A stretch of DNA of 64,000 nt from Cellvibrio polysaccharolyticus (GTDB taxonomy: Bacteria > Pseudomonadota > Gammaproteobacteria > Pseudomonadales > Cellvibrionaceae). Positions within the stretch are counted from its first letter, which is position 1. Every line of letters begins with the position of its first letter. A program made the translations under genes and the position numbers. The stretch spans positions 3,100,001 to 3,164,000 of the forward strand of contig NZ_PRDL01000001.1 of assembly GCF_015182315.1 (NCBI RefSeq), written 5' to 3'. Positions 26,489-36,343 of the stretch are shown here, one piece after another. The notes beneath the pieces are model-generated. The model made no database searches and was not told where the DNA came from. It saw only the letters and a program-made list of their open reading frames with translations.

Positions 26489-28156
26489 ATGAATCGACCG
26501 ATGCGTCTGATTGCAGGCGCCTTGCTGGTAGCAGCAACGGCAGCCTGCGCACCCGCACAGCAGACCAGCAAATCTGCAGCGCCACCAACCTGTACCGATC
26601 AACCCGGTCTGTCATTCATTCGCGAATGTCAGGAATGGGCAAAAGGTTTTGAAGGTCAGCGTAATGCCGATCTGGGGGATGGTACTTACCTCAACCCGAT
26701 TGTCGCTGGCGACCGCCCGGACCCGAGTATTATCAAAGATGGCGATGACTACTACATGGTTTTCTCCACCTTTGAGTCCTACCCTGCCCTGACCATCTGG
26801 CACTCGACCGACATGATCAACTGGCAGCCGGTAGGCCCGTCATTGACCAAATATATTGGCAGCATCTGGGCACCGGAACTGACCAAACACAATGGTCGTT
26901 ACTACGTGTATATCCCGGCAAAACTGCCAGGCCATAACTCCAACTACGTGGTGTGGGCAGACGATATTCGCGGCCCCTGGTCTGACCCGATTGACCTGAA
27001 CCCCGACAAAAAATACCCCGACCGTATTGACCCGGGCCACCTGGTCGGTGAAGACGGCAAGCGTTATTTGTTCTTCTCCCACGGCGATTACGTGCAACTG
27101 TCCGATGACGGCCTGAGCCTGGTTGGCGAGATGAAACACGTCTACGACGGCTGGAAATACCCGGAAGAATGGGACGTAGAGAGTTACGCCCAGGAAGGTC
27201 CGAAAATGCTCAAGCATGGTGATTACTTCTACATGGTTACCGCAGTAGGCGGCACAGCTGGCCCACCAACCGGTCACATGGTGATTGCGGCGCGCTCCAA
27301 ATCGGTACACGGCCCATGGGAAAACTCACCGCACAACCCGATTATTCGTACCAAACACGCCTCTGAAAAATGGTGGTCACGCGGCCACGCGACGCTGGTA
27401 GAAGGCCCCACCGCCGGTGACTGGTACATGGTGTATCACGGTTATGAAAACAGCTTCCACACCATTGGCCGTCAAACCATGCTGGAACCGATTGAGTGGA
27501 CTGACAATGGCTGGTTTGTATCGCGCGGTTACGATGTCGGCAAACCGATTCCGAAACCGGCGGGCGGCAAATCCAGTGCGCCCCATGGCATTCCGTTATC
27601 CGATGACTTCAGCACCAACAAGTTTGGTTTGCAATGGAGCTTCTATCGCGGTGACGTGAATGAAATTGATCGCGTTAAATACGGCCGCGATGAAAAAGGT
27701 TATTACATGGAAGTCGCACCGAAAGGCGACTCGCCCTCCAACAGCTCACCGTTAACTTTTATTGCCGGTGATCAGGCTTATGAATTTGAAGTGGATATCG
27801 AGTTGTCACCGGGTGCTATGGCGGGCGCGCTGTTGTTCTACAACGATAAACTCTATGCTGGTACCGGTGTAAGGGAAGATCATTTCATGCTGCACCGCTA
27901 TGGCATGGATCAACGTCGCAGTGCAAAACCGGAAGGCAACAGCATTCGTTTACGGGTTACCAATGATCGTCATATTCTGACCATTCGTTACAGCACCGAC
28001 AACGGAAAAACCTGGAAGAAATACGACACGCAAATGGAAGTGTCCGGCTTCCACCACAATGTTGCTTACGGCTTTATGAGTTTGCGCCCGGCAATTTATG
28101 CCGCAGGCACCGGAAAAACCAAATTCCGCAACCTGACTTACAAAGCACTGCCGTAA
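26489..28156 (+). CDS. GH43 glycosidase lipoprotein with C-terminal beta-sandwich
   Basis: A 555-residue lipoprotein (ATAAC, Cys20) of glycoside hydrolase family 43. The five-bladed propeller spans about residues 65-355: the general-base Asp is in DRPDPSIIKDGDDYYM, the second conserved Asp lies around YPDRIDPGH, and acidic residues follow in WDVESYAQEGPKM. The C-terminal part (about 370-555) is a concanavalin-like sandwich of the kind often fused to GH43. The family mostly cleaves alpha-L-arabinofuranosides, beta-xylosides or galactosides; arabinan or galactan side chains of pectin fit the context, but the specificity cannot be read here. Start has GAGGAG eight bases before the ATG. It is followed by a strong terminator. 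Confidence 0.9.
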   Translation: MNRPMRLIAGALLVAATAACAPAQQTSKSAAPPTCTDQPGLSFIRECQEWAKGFEGQRNADLGDGTYLNPIVAGDRPDPSIIKDGDDYYMVFSTFESYPALTIWHSTDMINWQPVGPSLTKYIGSIWAPELTKHNGRYYVYIPAKLPGHNSNYVVWADDIRGPWSDPIDLNPDKKYPDRIDPGHLVGEDGKRYLFFSHGDYVQLSDDGLSLVGEMKHVYDGWKYPEEWDVESYAQEGPKMLKHGDYFYMVTAVGGTAGPPTGHMVIAARSKSVHGPWENSPHNPIIRTKHASEKWWSRGHATLVEGPTAGDWYMVYHGYENSFHTIGRQTMLEPIEWTDNGWFVSRGYDVGKPIPKPAGGKSSAPHGIPLSDDFSTNKFGLQWSFYRGDVNEIDRVKYGRDEKGYYMEVAPKGDSPSNSSPLTFIAGDQAYEFEVDIELSPGAMAGALLFYNDKLYAGTGVREDHFMLHRYGMDQRRSAKPEGNSIRLRVTNDRHILTIRYSTDNGKTWKKYDTQMEVSGFHHNVAYGFMSLRPAIYAAGTGKTKFRNLTYKALP

Positions 28157-28179
28157 CCTCTGCTCCTGCAATAAATAAA

Positions 28180-28216
28180 GCCACCGCACACACCCTGTGC
28201 GGTGGCTTTGTTATTT
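28180..28216 (+). terminator. Rho-independent terminator after the GH43 gene
   Basis: A perfect 11-bp GC-rich stem (28180-28190 with 28196-28206) with a five-base loop is followed by TTTGTTATTT, 23 bases beyond the GH43 stop. It separates the LacI-GH43 unit from the GH95 gene. Confidence 0.92.
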
Positions 28217-28432
28217 CAGTACCCGCCGAATTTAATTCCTTTTTAACAAAATACAATTGGCTTATTTGCCTAATAAAATAAGAACAGCAGCGCCTTATCA
28301 ATTTTCGAAAATTAATTTTAAATATAAACGGTTTTTTACCAACAAATAATTTATGATTACCCCTGCTATAACAATAAACCTGACCTTTTGCTTTTTTTCA
28401 GATAATGACAAAACAATAACCGAGGCAAATTG

Positions 28433-30940
28433 ATGATGTCCTGGACTATTCAATCAACCACCAAAGCTGTCGCCATTTTTTCTGCCACCGTCTGCCTGTA
28501 TCAGTGCACGCCCGTGGTAAAAAATCCCGAAACACCGAAAAACAACTACACACTCTGGTACAACACGCCGGCCAAAAACTGGAACGAAGCTCTGCCGCTG
28601 GGTAATGGCCGCCTCGGTGTGATGGTATTTGGCAACCCGGCGCAGGAAGAATTGCAGCTGAATGAAGACACCATCTGGGCTGGCGGCCCCAACAACAATA
28701 TCAACCCCGCTGCAAAAGACGCGCTGGAAAAAGTCAGCCAGTTAATTTTTGAAGAGCGCTACGTAGAAGCACAAACACTGGCCAATGAAAAAGTGCGCTC
28801 AACCAATAACGGTATGCCTTACCAAACCGTTGGCTCGCTGACACTAAGCTTTGCCAATCACGATCAATTTACCGACTACTACCGTGATCTCGATATTGAA
28901 AAAGCGGTTAGCACTGTGCGCTATCAGCATGACGGCGTTACCTTCACCCGCGAAACTTTTTCTTCGTTTACTGACGATGTCGTTGTGGTGCGCCTGAGCG
29001 CCGATAAACCCGGCAGCATTACCACCACCATCGGTTTCAACAGTCCGATGCAGCATGAAGTATCTACCGAAGCCAATCGGTTACGCATTGACGGTCGCGG
29101 TAGTAACCACGAAGGCGTTGAGGGCAAAGTGCGTTTCACCACGCTGGTAGAGGCGGATCTTTCCGGCGGTACGCTAAATGCAAGCGGGCAACAGCTGGCA
29201 GTAACTAACGCTAACACTGTGACACTGCGCATTTCTACCGGCACCAACGTGGTGTCCTATAAAGACCTGAGCGCAAACGCGCCGCAAAAAGCGCTGCAAA
29301 AATTGCAAGCTGCTGAAAAAAATTATGTAACAGCACGCACTCGCCACAGTGAAACCTATCAATCCTGGTTTCATCGCGTGAGCATGGACCTGGGCACCAG
29401 TCCGGCGTTTGATTTACCAACCAACGAGCGTATTGAAAAATTCGCCAGCCATTATGACCCGCATATGGTCATGCTGTATTTTCAATACGGTCGCTATTTA
29501 TTGATTTCCAGTTCACAACCGGGCACGCAACCGGCCAACCTGCAAGGCATTTGGAACCCGCACACCAATCCACCATGGGATAGCAAGTACACCATCAATA
29601 TCAACACCCAAATGAATTACTGGCCAGCTGAACTGACCAACCTGTCAGAACTGCATCAGCCGCTGTTCGATATGCTGGAAGACTTATCCGTAACCGGTCA
29701 GCAAAGTGCATCGCAACTTTACGGTGTGAATGGCTGGATGACACATCACAATACTGACCAATGGCGCATTACCGGCCAGGTTGATGCGCCCTTTTACGGC
29801 CAATGGCAAACCGGTGGCGCCTGGTTAAGCCAGCACATCTGGTATCGCTATTTGTTTACCGGCGATAAAGCATTTTTGCAAAAATATTACCCGGTACTGC
29901 GTGAAGCGGCGCGTTTCCATGCAGAATCGCTACGCAAAGATCCAAAAACCGGCTGGCTGGTACAGGTACCGTCCAATTCTCCGGAAAACACCTATGTACA
30001 TGGTGATGTTCCTGTGTCTATCAGTGCCGGCACCACCATGGATAACCAGATTATTTTTGATCTGTTCTCGGCGGTTATTGATGCCGCAAACGTATTGAAC
30101 GACCAGGATTCGTTGATTCAGGATGTGATCGCCAAACGCGATCAACTGGCGCCGATGCAAATCGGCAGTTTCGGTCAGTTACAGGAATGGTTACATGATT
30201 GGGATGACCCGGAAGATCATCATCGCCATATTTCCCATTTATACGGGCTTTATCCATCCAACCAGATTTCTCCGTTCCGCACCCCGGAACTGTTGGAAGC
30301 CGCCAGGGTTTCTTTGAATCATCGCGGCGATAAATCCACCGGCTGGTCAATGGGTTGGAAAATCAACTGGTGGGCTCGCCTGCTGGACGGTAACCGTGCC
30401 TGGAAATTACTGGAAGAACAAATTCACCTCACCGAAGAAGTGATCGCCAAAACCGAAAAAGGCGGCACCTACGCCAATATGCTGGATGCGCATCCGCCGT
30501 TTCAAATTGACGGCAACTTTGGTGTAACCTCCGGTGTGGCAGAAATGCTGGTGCAAAGCCACGATGGTTTTATTTACTTGTTACCCGCTCTGCCGGATGC
30601 ATTGCCGAATGGTGAAGTAAAAGGTTTGAATGTACGCGGTGGTTTTGTCGTAGATATCCGTTGGAGAGAGGGCAAAGTGACTGACTTTACCCTGCACGCC
30701 AAACACGGCGGCAATGCGCGTATTCGCTCTGCGGTACCCCTGGTGCAAACATCCGGCACCGGCCTGGAACCCGCCAGCGGTGAAAACCCCAACGTTATTT
30801 TTGCTACACCGAAGTTGAAGCCATTTATTGTGAATAAACGTGGTGGTTTGGGCGATAGCCAGCCGCTTGCCAAGAATGATTATTTATACGATTTGGCAAC
30901 AGAGCCAGGCAAGAGCTGGTCTTTTAAAAACCGGCCCTAA
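28433..30940 (+). CDS. GH95 alpha-L-fucosidase/galactosidase
   Basis: A 835-residue exported glycosidase of family GH95. The family opening LWYNTPAKNWNEALPLGNGRLGVMVFG and QLNEDTIWAGGPNN is unmistakable. The alpha/alpha toroid carries NLQGIWNPHTNPPWDSKYTININ, the acidic EWLHDWDDPEDHHRHISHLYGLYP and the late DGNFGVTSGVAEMLVQS, which are the catalytic Asn/Asp and Glu regions. The N-terminus is hydrophobic with Cys residues that may be lipidated, though no lipobox is ideal. Start set at ATG 28433, with CGAGG upstream; an alternative ATG is at 28436. The enzyme would remove terminal alpha-L-fucose or L-galactose from rhamnogalacturonan or xyloglucan side chains. It has its own upstream region with an AT-rich 14-bp palindrome (28300-28313). 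Confidence 0.93.
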   Translation: MMSWTIQSTTKAVAIFSATVCLYQCTPVVKNPETPKNNYTLWYNTPAKNWNEALPLGNGRLGVMVFGNPAQEELQLNEDTIWAGGPNNNINPAAKDALEKVSQLIFEERYVEAQTLANEKVRSTNNGMPYQTVGSLTLSFANHDQFTDYYRDLDIEKAVSTVRYQHDGVTFTRETFSSFTDDVVVVRLSADKPGSITTTIGFNSPMQHEVSTEANRLRIDGRGSNHEGVEGKVRFTTLVEADLSGGTLNASGQQLAVTNANTVTLRISTGTNVVSYKDLSANAPQKALQKLQAAEKNYVTARTRHSETYQSWFHRVSMDLGTSPAFDLPTNERIEKFASHYDPHMVMLYFQYGRYLLISSSQPGTQPANLQGIWNPHTNPPWDSKYTININTQMNYWPAELTNLSELHQPLFDMLEDLSVTGQQSASQLYGVNGWMTHHNTDQWRITGQVDAPFYGQWQTGGAWLSQHIWYRYLFTGDKAFLQKYYPVLREAARFHAESLRKDPKTGWLVQVPSNSPENTYVHGDVPVSISAGTTMDNQIIFDLFSAVIDAANVLNDQDSLIQDVIAKRDQLAPMQIGSFGQLQEWLHDWDDPEDHHRHISHLYGLYPSNQISPFRTPELLEAARVSLNHRGDKSTGWSMGWKINWWARLLDGNRAWKLLEEQIHLTEEVIAKTEKGGTYANMLDAHPPFQIDGNFGVTSGVAEMLVQSHDGFIYLLPALPDALPNGEVKGLNVRGGFVVDIRWREGKVTDFTLHAKHGGNARIRSAVPLVQTSGTGLEPASGENPNVIFATPKLKPFIVNKRGGLGDSQPLAKNDYLYDLATEPGKSWSFKNRP

Positions 30941-30961
30941 CAGGCTTCACCTTATCACTCT

Positions 30962-30989
30962 CCCGGGGCCAAACCAGACCGGCCCCGGG
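30962..30989. terminator. GC-rich hairpin downstream of the GH95 gene
   Basis: A 9-bp perfect stem CCCGGGGCC/GGCCCCGGG with a ten-base loop lies 21 bases after the GH95 stop. No U-run follows, so it is a weak or factor-assisted terminator at best. Confidence 0.45.
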
Positions 30990-31153
30990 AATTCCAATCT
31001 CCCTTCCCTGCCGTTCTGCCTGAAAAACAACGATGCACCTGCCATCCTGCTAATAACAGTTTTCATACCGGGCAAAAAATGATCGCTATAGCCGACATCC
31101 GTTAGTCGCTCAATGCTATAGTGGCGCAGATCATTTTTTCACTCTGGTTGCCT

Positions 31154-34126
31154 ATGTCTGACGTGTTCCCGCTGCTCTATCGCCGCCCACGCTTGCTGGC
31201 CCTCGGGGTATTTCTGGTGTGCCTGCTATTCTCGGCGCTGGTGGTATGGAACCTTGAACAAAATTATCGCCACAACCAGCGGGCCGATATTGAAAATACC
31301 ACCCACAACCATGCATTTTTGTTACGCGACAGCCTGCGCCAGGCACTGACCCTCAATTACACCATGTCCACACTGGTGCGTTTAAGCCAGGGTGATCCTC
31401 ACGCATTTGACGCCGTAGCCGGTGACTTGCTGCCTTATTTTGACAGTGTTTCTCATCTCAGCCTCTCGCCCAATGGCATTATCAGCCAGGTCTATCCGCT
31501 CGCCGGTAATGAGAGTTCCATCGGGTTCAACCAGTTGAGCGACAGCATCCAGAACAGGGAAGCCATCCGCACGCGTGATTCCGGCGAGATGACACTGACC
31601 GGTCCAGTGAATCTGGTGCAGGGCGGCAAGGGTGTAATAGCGCGTCTTCCTATCTTCCTTGATGAAGGCGGTGGGCAACGTTTTTGGGGCTTTGCCAACG
31701 TCACCATCCGTCTCGAACATCTGCTGAACACGGCCAATATCAGACAGCTGGATTCCCAGGGCCTGGCCTACGAACTCTGGCGCATCAACCCGATTGATGA
31801 CACACGGGAAATTATTGCCCTCAGTGCCGCCAATGATGATGTGCAAAAATCTCTCCTGTTGCATGAGCCGGTCAATAAGTCATTTGATGTTCCCAACGGC
31901 ATCTGGACGCTCAGCGTTGCCCCGGTGAATGGTTGGCTCAATGGCTGGCGACTGGCAAGCGAAATATTCATGGCGCTGTTGCTCAGCAGTTTGCTCGGCT
32001 ACCAGACCTGGCTGGTCATGAAATTACAACGGCACAAAATTAATTTGCAGTCAGAGATCAACGAACAGACCGGGAAAATCGTCGATGCCCGTGCGCAGTT
32101 GCAAGCCACCCTGGATGCTATTCCGGACCTGTTATTTGAAATCAGTGACGATGGTTTCATTCATAATTTTCACACCCATCGTCAGGAGCTGTTACTGCTC
32201 GACCCGGACAATTTTCTCAACAAAAAAATTGAAAAAGTCGTTCCTGCCGAGGTTGCCAGCCTGATTTATGAAGCCATGAATGAAGCTGCCAACAAGGGGT
32301 TTTCCTACGGCAAATATTACACGCTGGCGCTAGCCGATGGCGTGCACGAGTTTGAACTCTCCACGGCTTGCAAAGCCATCGCCAATAATCCACAAAAACA
32401 TTTTGTGATGATCAGCCGCGATATTTCCGAGCGGCGGCTGGTCGAAGAAGAGTTGCGTGTTGCCGCCACCGCGTTTGAAGCGCGCGAAGGGATGATGATC
32501 ACCGACCCGCAGGGCGTTATCCTGCGGGTCAATAAAGCTTTCAGTGAAATTACCGGCTACAGCACCGACGAGGTAGTCGGCGAAAACCCACGCCTGTTCA
32601 ACTCCGGTCATCACGAACCGGAGTTTTATGACCTCATGTGGCAAACCATTACTACCGAAGGCAATTGGAAAGGTGAGATCTGGAACCGCCGTCGCAACGG
32701 TGAAATCTATCCCCAGTGGCTCACCATCACCGCCGTAAAAAATGACAGCGGCAAAACGACTCACTATGTTTCCACACTCATGGACATCACCGAGCGCAAG
32801 GAAAATGAAGCGCGTATTAATAATCTCGCCTTTTTTGACCCACTCACCCAACTGCCCAATCGCCGCCTGTTGCAAGATCGCCTCGAACACGCCATTACCG
32901 CCAGTACCCGCAAAAAGAATCTGGGGGCGGTGCTGTTTATTGATCTGGATGATTTCAAAACACTGAACGACAATCGCGGCCATCACATTGGTGACCTGTT
33001 ATTGATAGCCGTGGCCAACCGCTTGCGCGCCGCCGTGCGAGCGCAGGATACCGTGGCGCGCCTGGGCGGTGACGAATTTCTGGTGGTACTGGAAGATCTG
33101 GATTCCAATCACGATTACGCGGCAGCAGTTGCCCAACAAATTGCTGAAACGATTCTGGAAAGTCTGAATGAAGCATACACCCTGGAAGGGCAGGATTATT
33201 TCAGCACACCCAGCATAGGTATATCCCTGTTTGGCGATCGGCTTGCCCCTATCGACGAACTGTTGAAGCAGGCTGACCAGGCCATGTATCACGCCAAAGG
33301 CGAAGGTCGTAATACCTGCCGCTTTTTTGACCCGAAAATGCAACAACACACCGCCCAGCGTTTTGCGTTGCAGCATGAAATTCGCGAGGCGATGCAACAG
33401 CAACAATTTACCCTGTTCTATCAACCTCAGGTTGATCACACAGGTGCGGTTATTGGTGCCGAGGCGTTGATTCGCTGGTTCCACCCGGAGCGTGGCCTGG
33501 TGTCTCCCATGGAATTTATCCCTATCGCCGAAGAGTCAGGTTTGATCTTGCCGCTCGGCAACTGGATTGTGGAAGAAGCCTGTCATCAGCTGGTGCGCTG
33601 GAGCAAAAATCCGGCCACCAAAGCGTGGGTTGTTTCTATCAATGTCAGCGCACGACAATTCCAGCAGCAACAATTTGTCGCGAAATTATTAAGCACCCTG
33701 CAGCACACCGGCGCCGACCCTCGCTATTTAAGGCTGGAACTCACCGAAAGTATGCTGGTGCAAAACCAGCAAGACATCATCGCTAAAATGGATGAGCTGA
33801 AAAATATCGGCATTACTTTTTCACTGGATGATTTCGGTACGGGTTATTCGTCGCTGGCTTATTTAAAACGCCTGCCCATCAGCGAATTGAAAATTGATAA
33901 ATCCTTCGTCAACGATGTGCTGATCAACAGTAACGACGCGGCTATTGCTCGCATGATCATCAGCCTCGCCCGCAGCATGGAATTGAATGTTATAGCCGAA
34001 GGCGTGGAAACCGGAGAACAACGCGACTGGCTCAAAGCTCATGGCTGCTTGCACTATCAGGGTTATTATTTTGGCAAGCCAGTCGCGGCGGATGAGCTGG
34101 ATATTTCCGACTCATCTGCAACCTGA
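31154..34126 (+). CDS. CHASE-PAS-PAS-GGDEF-EAL cyclic-di-GMP enzyme
   Basis: A 990-residue inner-membrane signalling protein. Start taken at ATG 31154 (MSDVFPLLYRR) rather than an upstream GTG. Order: transmembrane helix (about 15-35), periplasmic CHASE-like sensor (about 40-260), second helix (about 262-285), two PAS domains (about 316-422 and 432-549), GGDEF (about 559-725), EAL (about 739-975). The active-site GGDEF is intact near residue 637, and an RAQD inhibitory site lies five residues before it. The EAL half keeps EALIRW, ELTESML, DDFGTGYSS, EGVE and QGYYFGKP. So both synthesis and breakdown of cyclic di-GMP are possible, and net activity is uncertain. The sensed ligand is unknown. 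It is monocistronic and convergent with the copper receptor. Confidence 0.93.
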   Translation: MSDVFPLLYRRPRLLALGVFLVCLLFSALVVWNLEQNYRHNQRADIENTTHNHAFLLRDSLRQALTLNYTMSTLVRLSQGDPHAFDAVAGDLLPYFDSVSHLSLSPNGIISQVYPLAGNESSIGFNQLSDSIQNREAIRTRDSGEMTLTGPVNLVQGGKGVIARLPIFLDEGGGQRFWGFANVTIRLEHLLNTANIRQLDSQGLAYELWRINPIDDTREIIALSAANDDVQKSLLLHEPVNKSFDVPNGIWTLSVAPVNGWLNGWRLASEIFMALLLSSLLGYQTWLVMKLQRHKINLQSEINEQTGKIVDARAQLQATLDAIPDLLFEISDDGFIHNFHTHRQELLLLDPDNFLNKKIEKVVPAEVASLIYEAMNEAANKGFSYGKYYTLALADGVHEFELSTACKAIANNPQKHFVMISRDISERRLVEEELRVAATAFEAREGMMITDPQGVILRVNKAFSEITGYSTDEVVGENPRLFNSGHHEPEFYDLMWQTITTEGNWKGEIWNRRRNGEIYPQWLTITAVKNDSGKTTHYVSTLMDITERKENEARINNLAFFDPLTQLPNRRLLQDRLEHAITASTRKKNLGAVLFIDLDDFKTLNDNRGHHIGDLLLIAVANRLRAAVRAQDTVARLGGDEFLVVLEDLDSNHDYAAAVAQQIAETILESLNEAYTLEGQDYFSTPSIGISLFGDRLAPIDELLKQADQAMYHAKGEGRNTCRFFDPKMQQHTAQRFALQHEIREAMQQQQFTLFYQPQVDHTGAVIGAEALIRWFHPERGLVSPMEFIPIAEESGLILPLGNWIVEEACHQLVRWSKNPATKAWVVSINVSARQFQQQQFVAKLLSTLQHTGADPRYLRLELTESMLVQNQQDIIAKMDELKNIGITFSLDDFGTGYSSLAYLKRLPISELKIDKSFVNDVLINSNDAAIARMIISLARSMELNVIAEGVETGEQRDWLKAHGCLHYQGYYFGKPVAADELDISDSSAT

Positions 34127-34144
34127 TGCAACGCTGCTGCTATT

Positions 34145-36184
34145 TTAAAAATTCGCCTGCAGCTTCAACCAGAAAGTTCTGCCCGGCTCGTTAACGCGGA
34201 AGGTTTGTTCGTAGCCAGGGATGGCGCCGCCCATGCCATTGCTGCCGGTTCGGCTGATAAACTCGTTGTACTGACGGTCAAACAGGTTGTCCACTCCGAG
34301 TGAGGCGAGTAGGTCCGGAGTAACTTTCCAGGCGGCGTTGAGCGAGAGAATACCGAAGCCGCTTGATGGCCCGAGATCTTTACCCACAATATTGCCACGG
34401 TTCAAATCGTAACGATCCTGACTGTCGACCAAACGCAACAAACTGCCCACAGACCATTTTGCCGCGTTGTAAGTTACGCCGAGGCGACCTTCGAGCGGTG
34501 CGATTTGTGCCAGCGCCGTGTTATCGGTGTCGTTATCGCCACGCACCATGGCAAGCGAGGCATCAAATTTCCATTGTTTATTCGGCGTAAACGCCAGACT
34601 CCATTCACCACCGTAAGTGGTTGCATCAATATTGCGCGAGTAACCACCGCTTTTCATCATGCTGGTGTAATCCACCAGAATAAAATCCTTGATGTCGTTG
34701 TAAAAAATCGAAGAAGACATGTGCCACTGGCGGCTATCGAACAGTAAGCCGGCGTCCCACTGGCGGGTTTGCTCGGGCTTTAAAGCAAATGCACTGCTAC
34801 TGCTCTCGCCTTCTTTGGAGAATAATTCCCAATAATCAGGGAAGCGCTGGCTGTGGCCAAAACCGATATACCAGGTGAGTGGCAAAGTGTTTTGAGTGTG
34901 TTCATAACGGGCGAAGCTACTGCCCAGGGTATCGCGGCGGTGCTCACCGGCGGTCGGGTTAGGTACTTTGCCCATCATGCCCTTGCTAACCGTGGTACGT
35001 TCATCCAGTGCGCGCCAGCGGTCTGCCCGGTAGCCGGTTACGATTTTTTGGTGCTCATTCAGCAACCAGGAAAGCTCGGTAAAAAGCCCGGTCTGTTTGA
35101 TTTCACCATCGCGAATCCAATCACCGTAAATACCCGATGCTGGAGCCGAACGGCTTTCGTGATTATTTTGCTGCACATCCGCACCGACAACCCATTCAAG
35201 ACTGGCGGCCGGTTTCAAGGTGGACGAAAAGCGCCCGCCTTTGGTATCACGGGCAACGTTGGCGTAGCCCATCATGCCGGGGCGACGCAGTTCCTGATCA
35301 TCCATTACGTGATCAACAGAACTGTCGAAGGCGTTGAATTTAATTTCACTTAACCATTCATTGATATCTTTTTTCTCAATACGAATACGCACACTTTCGC
35401 GCAGAAAACGGGTGCCGTCCATGCCGCGATCCGCATAGGCGGCTTCACCATCACTGCGCGTTGCACCGAGTTCTACACGGGTATTCGCATCCGGTGTCCA
35501 GCCCAGCGCAACACTGCCGCTGTAACGGTGATATTGCGAATGCACCGCGTTGCCGTCGCCATCTTTGTAATCGTCGGCGCGGGAGTCGCTACCGGTAACT
35601 TGTAAATAACCCTGCTCGGCACCGGCTTGCAAATCGACCAGCGCATCGCGGCGTTTGGCGCTGGCAACCAGCACGCTGGCGGTGCCGCGAATACCGGGCT
35701 CGTCAAAAGGCTCGGGGTTGCGCTCAAACAACAAAGTCGCGGCAGAATTACCGGAACCATATTGCACCGATTGCGGCCCTTTAATAACGACCAGGGTGTC
35801 GAGCATTTCCGGGTAAATATACGCCGTAGGTGCATCCATACGGTTGTTGCAGGCACCGAGAATAGTTTCGCCATCGACCAGAATACCGAGGCGTGAGCCG
35901 GCCATACCACGGAAGAGCGCATCGCCATCAGCACCACCTTTACGGGTGACGGAAAAACCTGGAATGGTTTTTAAATAATCAGCGCCGTCATGCGCTGGTA
36001 GCGGCTGACGCGGTGCTTTCAGGTCGGTAACAACCGTATTGGGCGCATCCAGTGCACCGGCAGAAACCAGCACAGTGTCGAGAATTTTATTGTACTGCAC
36101 GTGATCTGCGTGGGCTGGCAGAATAATAAGAGTGCTGATGGTAGCGGCCAGTAATGACCGGGAAAACGATGCTGGATATTTCAT
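34145..36184 (-). CDS. oprC: TonB-dependent copper receptor (OprC/NosA type)
   Basis: A 679-residue outer-membrane receptor. Start set at ATG 36184 (MKYPASFSRSLL) with an AGGGGC site; the signal peptide ends near LPAHA. The plug has GADGDALFRGMAGSRLGIL, then GACNNRMDAPTAYIYPE and VIKGPQSVQYG, the pattern of the TonB copper receptor family. The two copper-binding elements known from OprC of Pseudomonas aeruginosa appear to be kept: C112-x-x-x-M116 in the plug and H292-x-M294 (HVM) in the barrel. The chain ends in an aromatic LQANF. It would take up copper, possibly with haem-like or nitrous-oxide-reductase links as in NosA, though no nos genes are here. A palindrome lies about 60 bases before the start. 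Confidence 0.9.
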   Translation of the reverse strand: MKYPASFSRSLLAATISTLIILPAHADHVQYNKILDTVLVSAGALDAPNTVVTDLKAPRQPLPAHDGADYLKTIPGFSVTRKGGADGDALFRGMAGSRLGILVDGETILGACNNRMDAPTAYIYPEMLDTLVVIKGPQSVQYGSGNSAATLLFERNPEPFDEPGIRGTASVLVASAKRRDALVDLQAGAEQGYLQVTGSDSRADDYKDGDGNAVHSQYHRYSGSVALGWTPDANTRVELGATRSDGEAAYADRGMDGTRFLRESVRIRIEKKDINEWLSEIKFNAFDSSVDHVMDDQELRRPGMMGYANVARDTKGGRFSSTLKPAASLEWVVGADVQQNNHESRSAPASGIYGDWIRDGEIKQTGLFTELSWLLNEHQKIVTGYRADRWRALDERTTVSKGMMGKVPNPTAGEHRRDTLGSSFARYEHTQNTLPLTWYIGFGHSQRFPDYWELFSKEGESSSSAFALKPEQTRQWDAGLLFDSRQWHMSSSIFYNDIKDFILVDYTSMMKSGGYSRNIDATTYGGEWSLAFTPNKQWKFDASLAMVRGDNDTDNTALAQIAPLEGRLGVTYNAAKWSVGSLLRLVDSQDRYDLNRGNIVGKDLGPSSGFGILSLNAAWKVTPDLLASLGVDNLFDRQYNEFISRTGSNGMGGAIPGYEQTFRVNEPGRTFWLKLQANF

Positions 36185-36243
36185 AATTGCCCCTTTTATC
36201 CCTGAGAAAGGCCAATTATAAAAATTACCTGGAAGGAAGAGGA

Positions 36244-36260
36244 TGCGACACATTGTCGCA
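36244..36260. promoter_or_regulatory. Palindrome TGCGACA-CAT-TGTCGCA before the copper receptor
   Basis: A perfect 7-bp inverted repeat with a three-base centre, 60 bases upstream of the copper-receptor start on the minus strand. It is placed like an operator. I do not recognise the regulator. Confidence 0.45.
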
Positions 36261-36343
36261 GTTGCCAGGCTGTTATACCAGGCTACTCCCTTGGAGTTAC
36301 AGCACTCTACCCTCCATGGCGGAGTACCATTCAATACAGTTTT

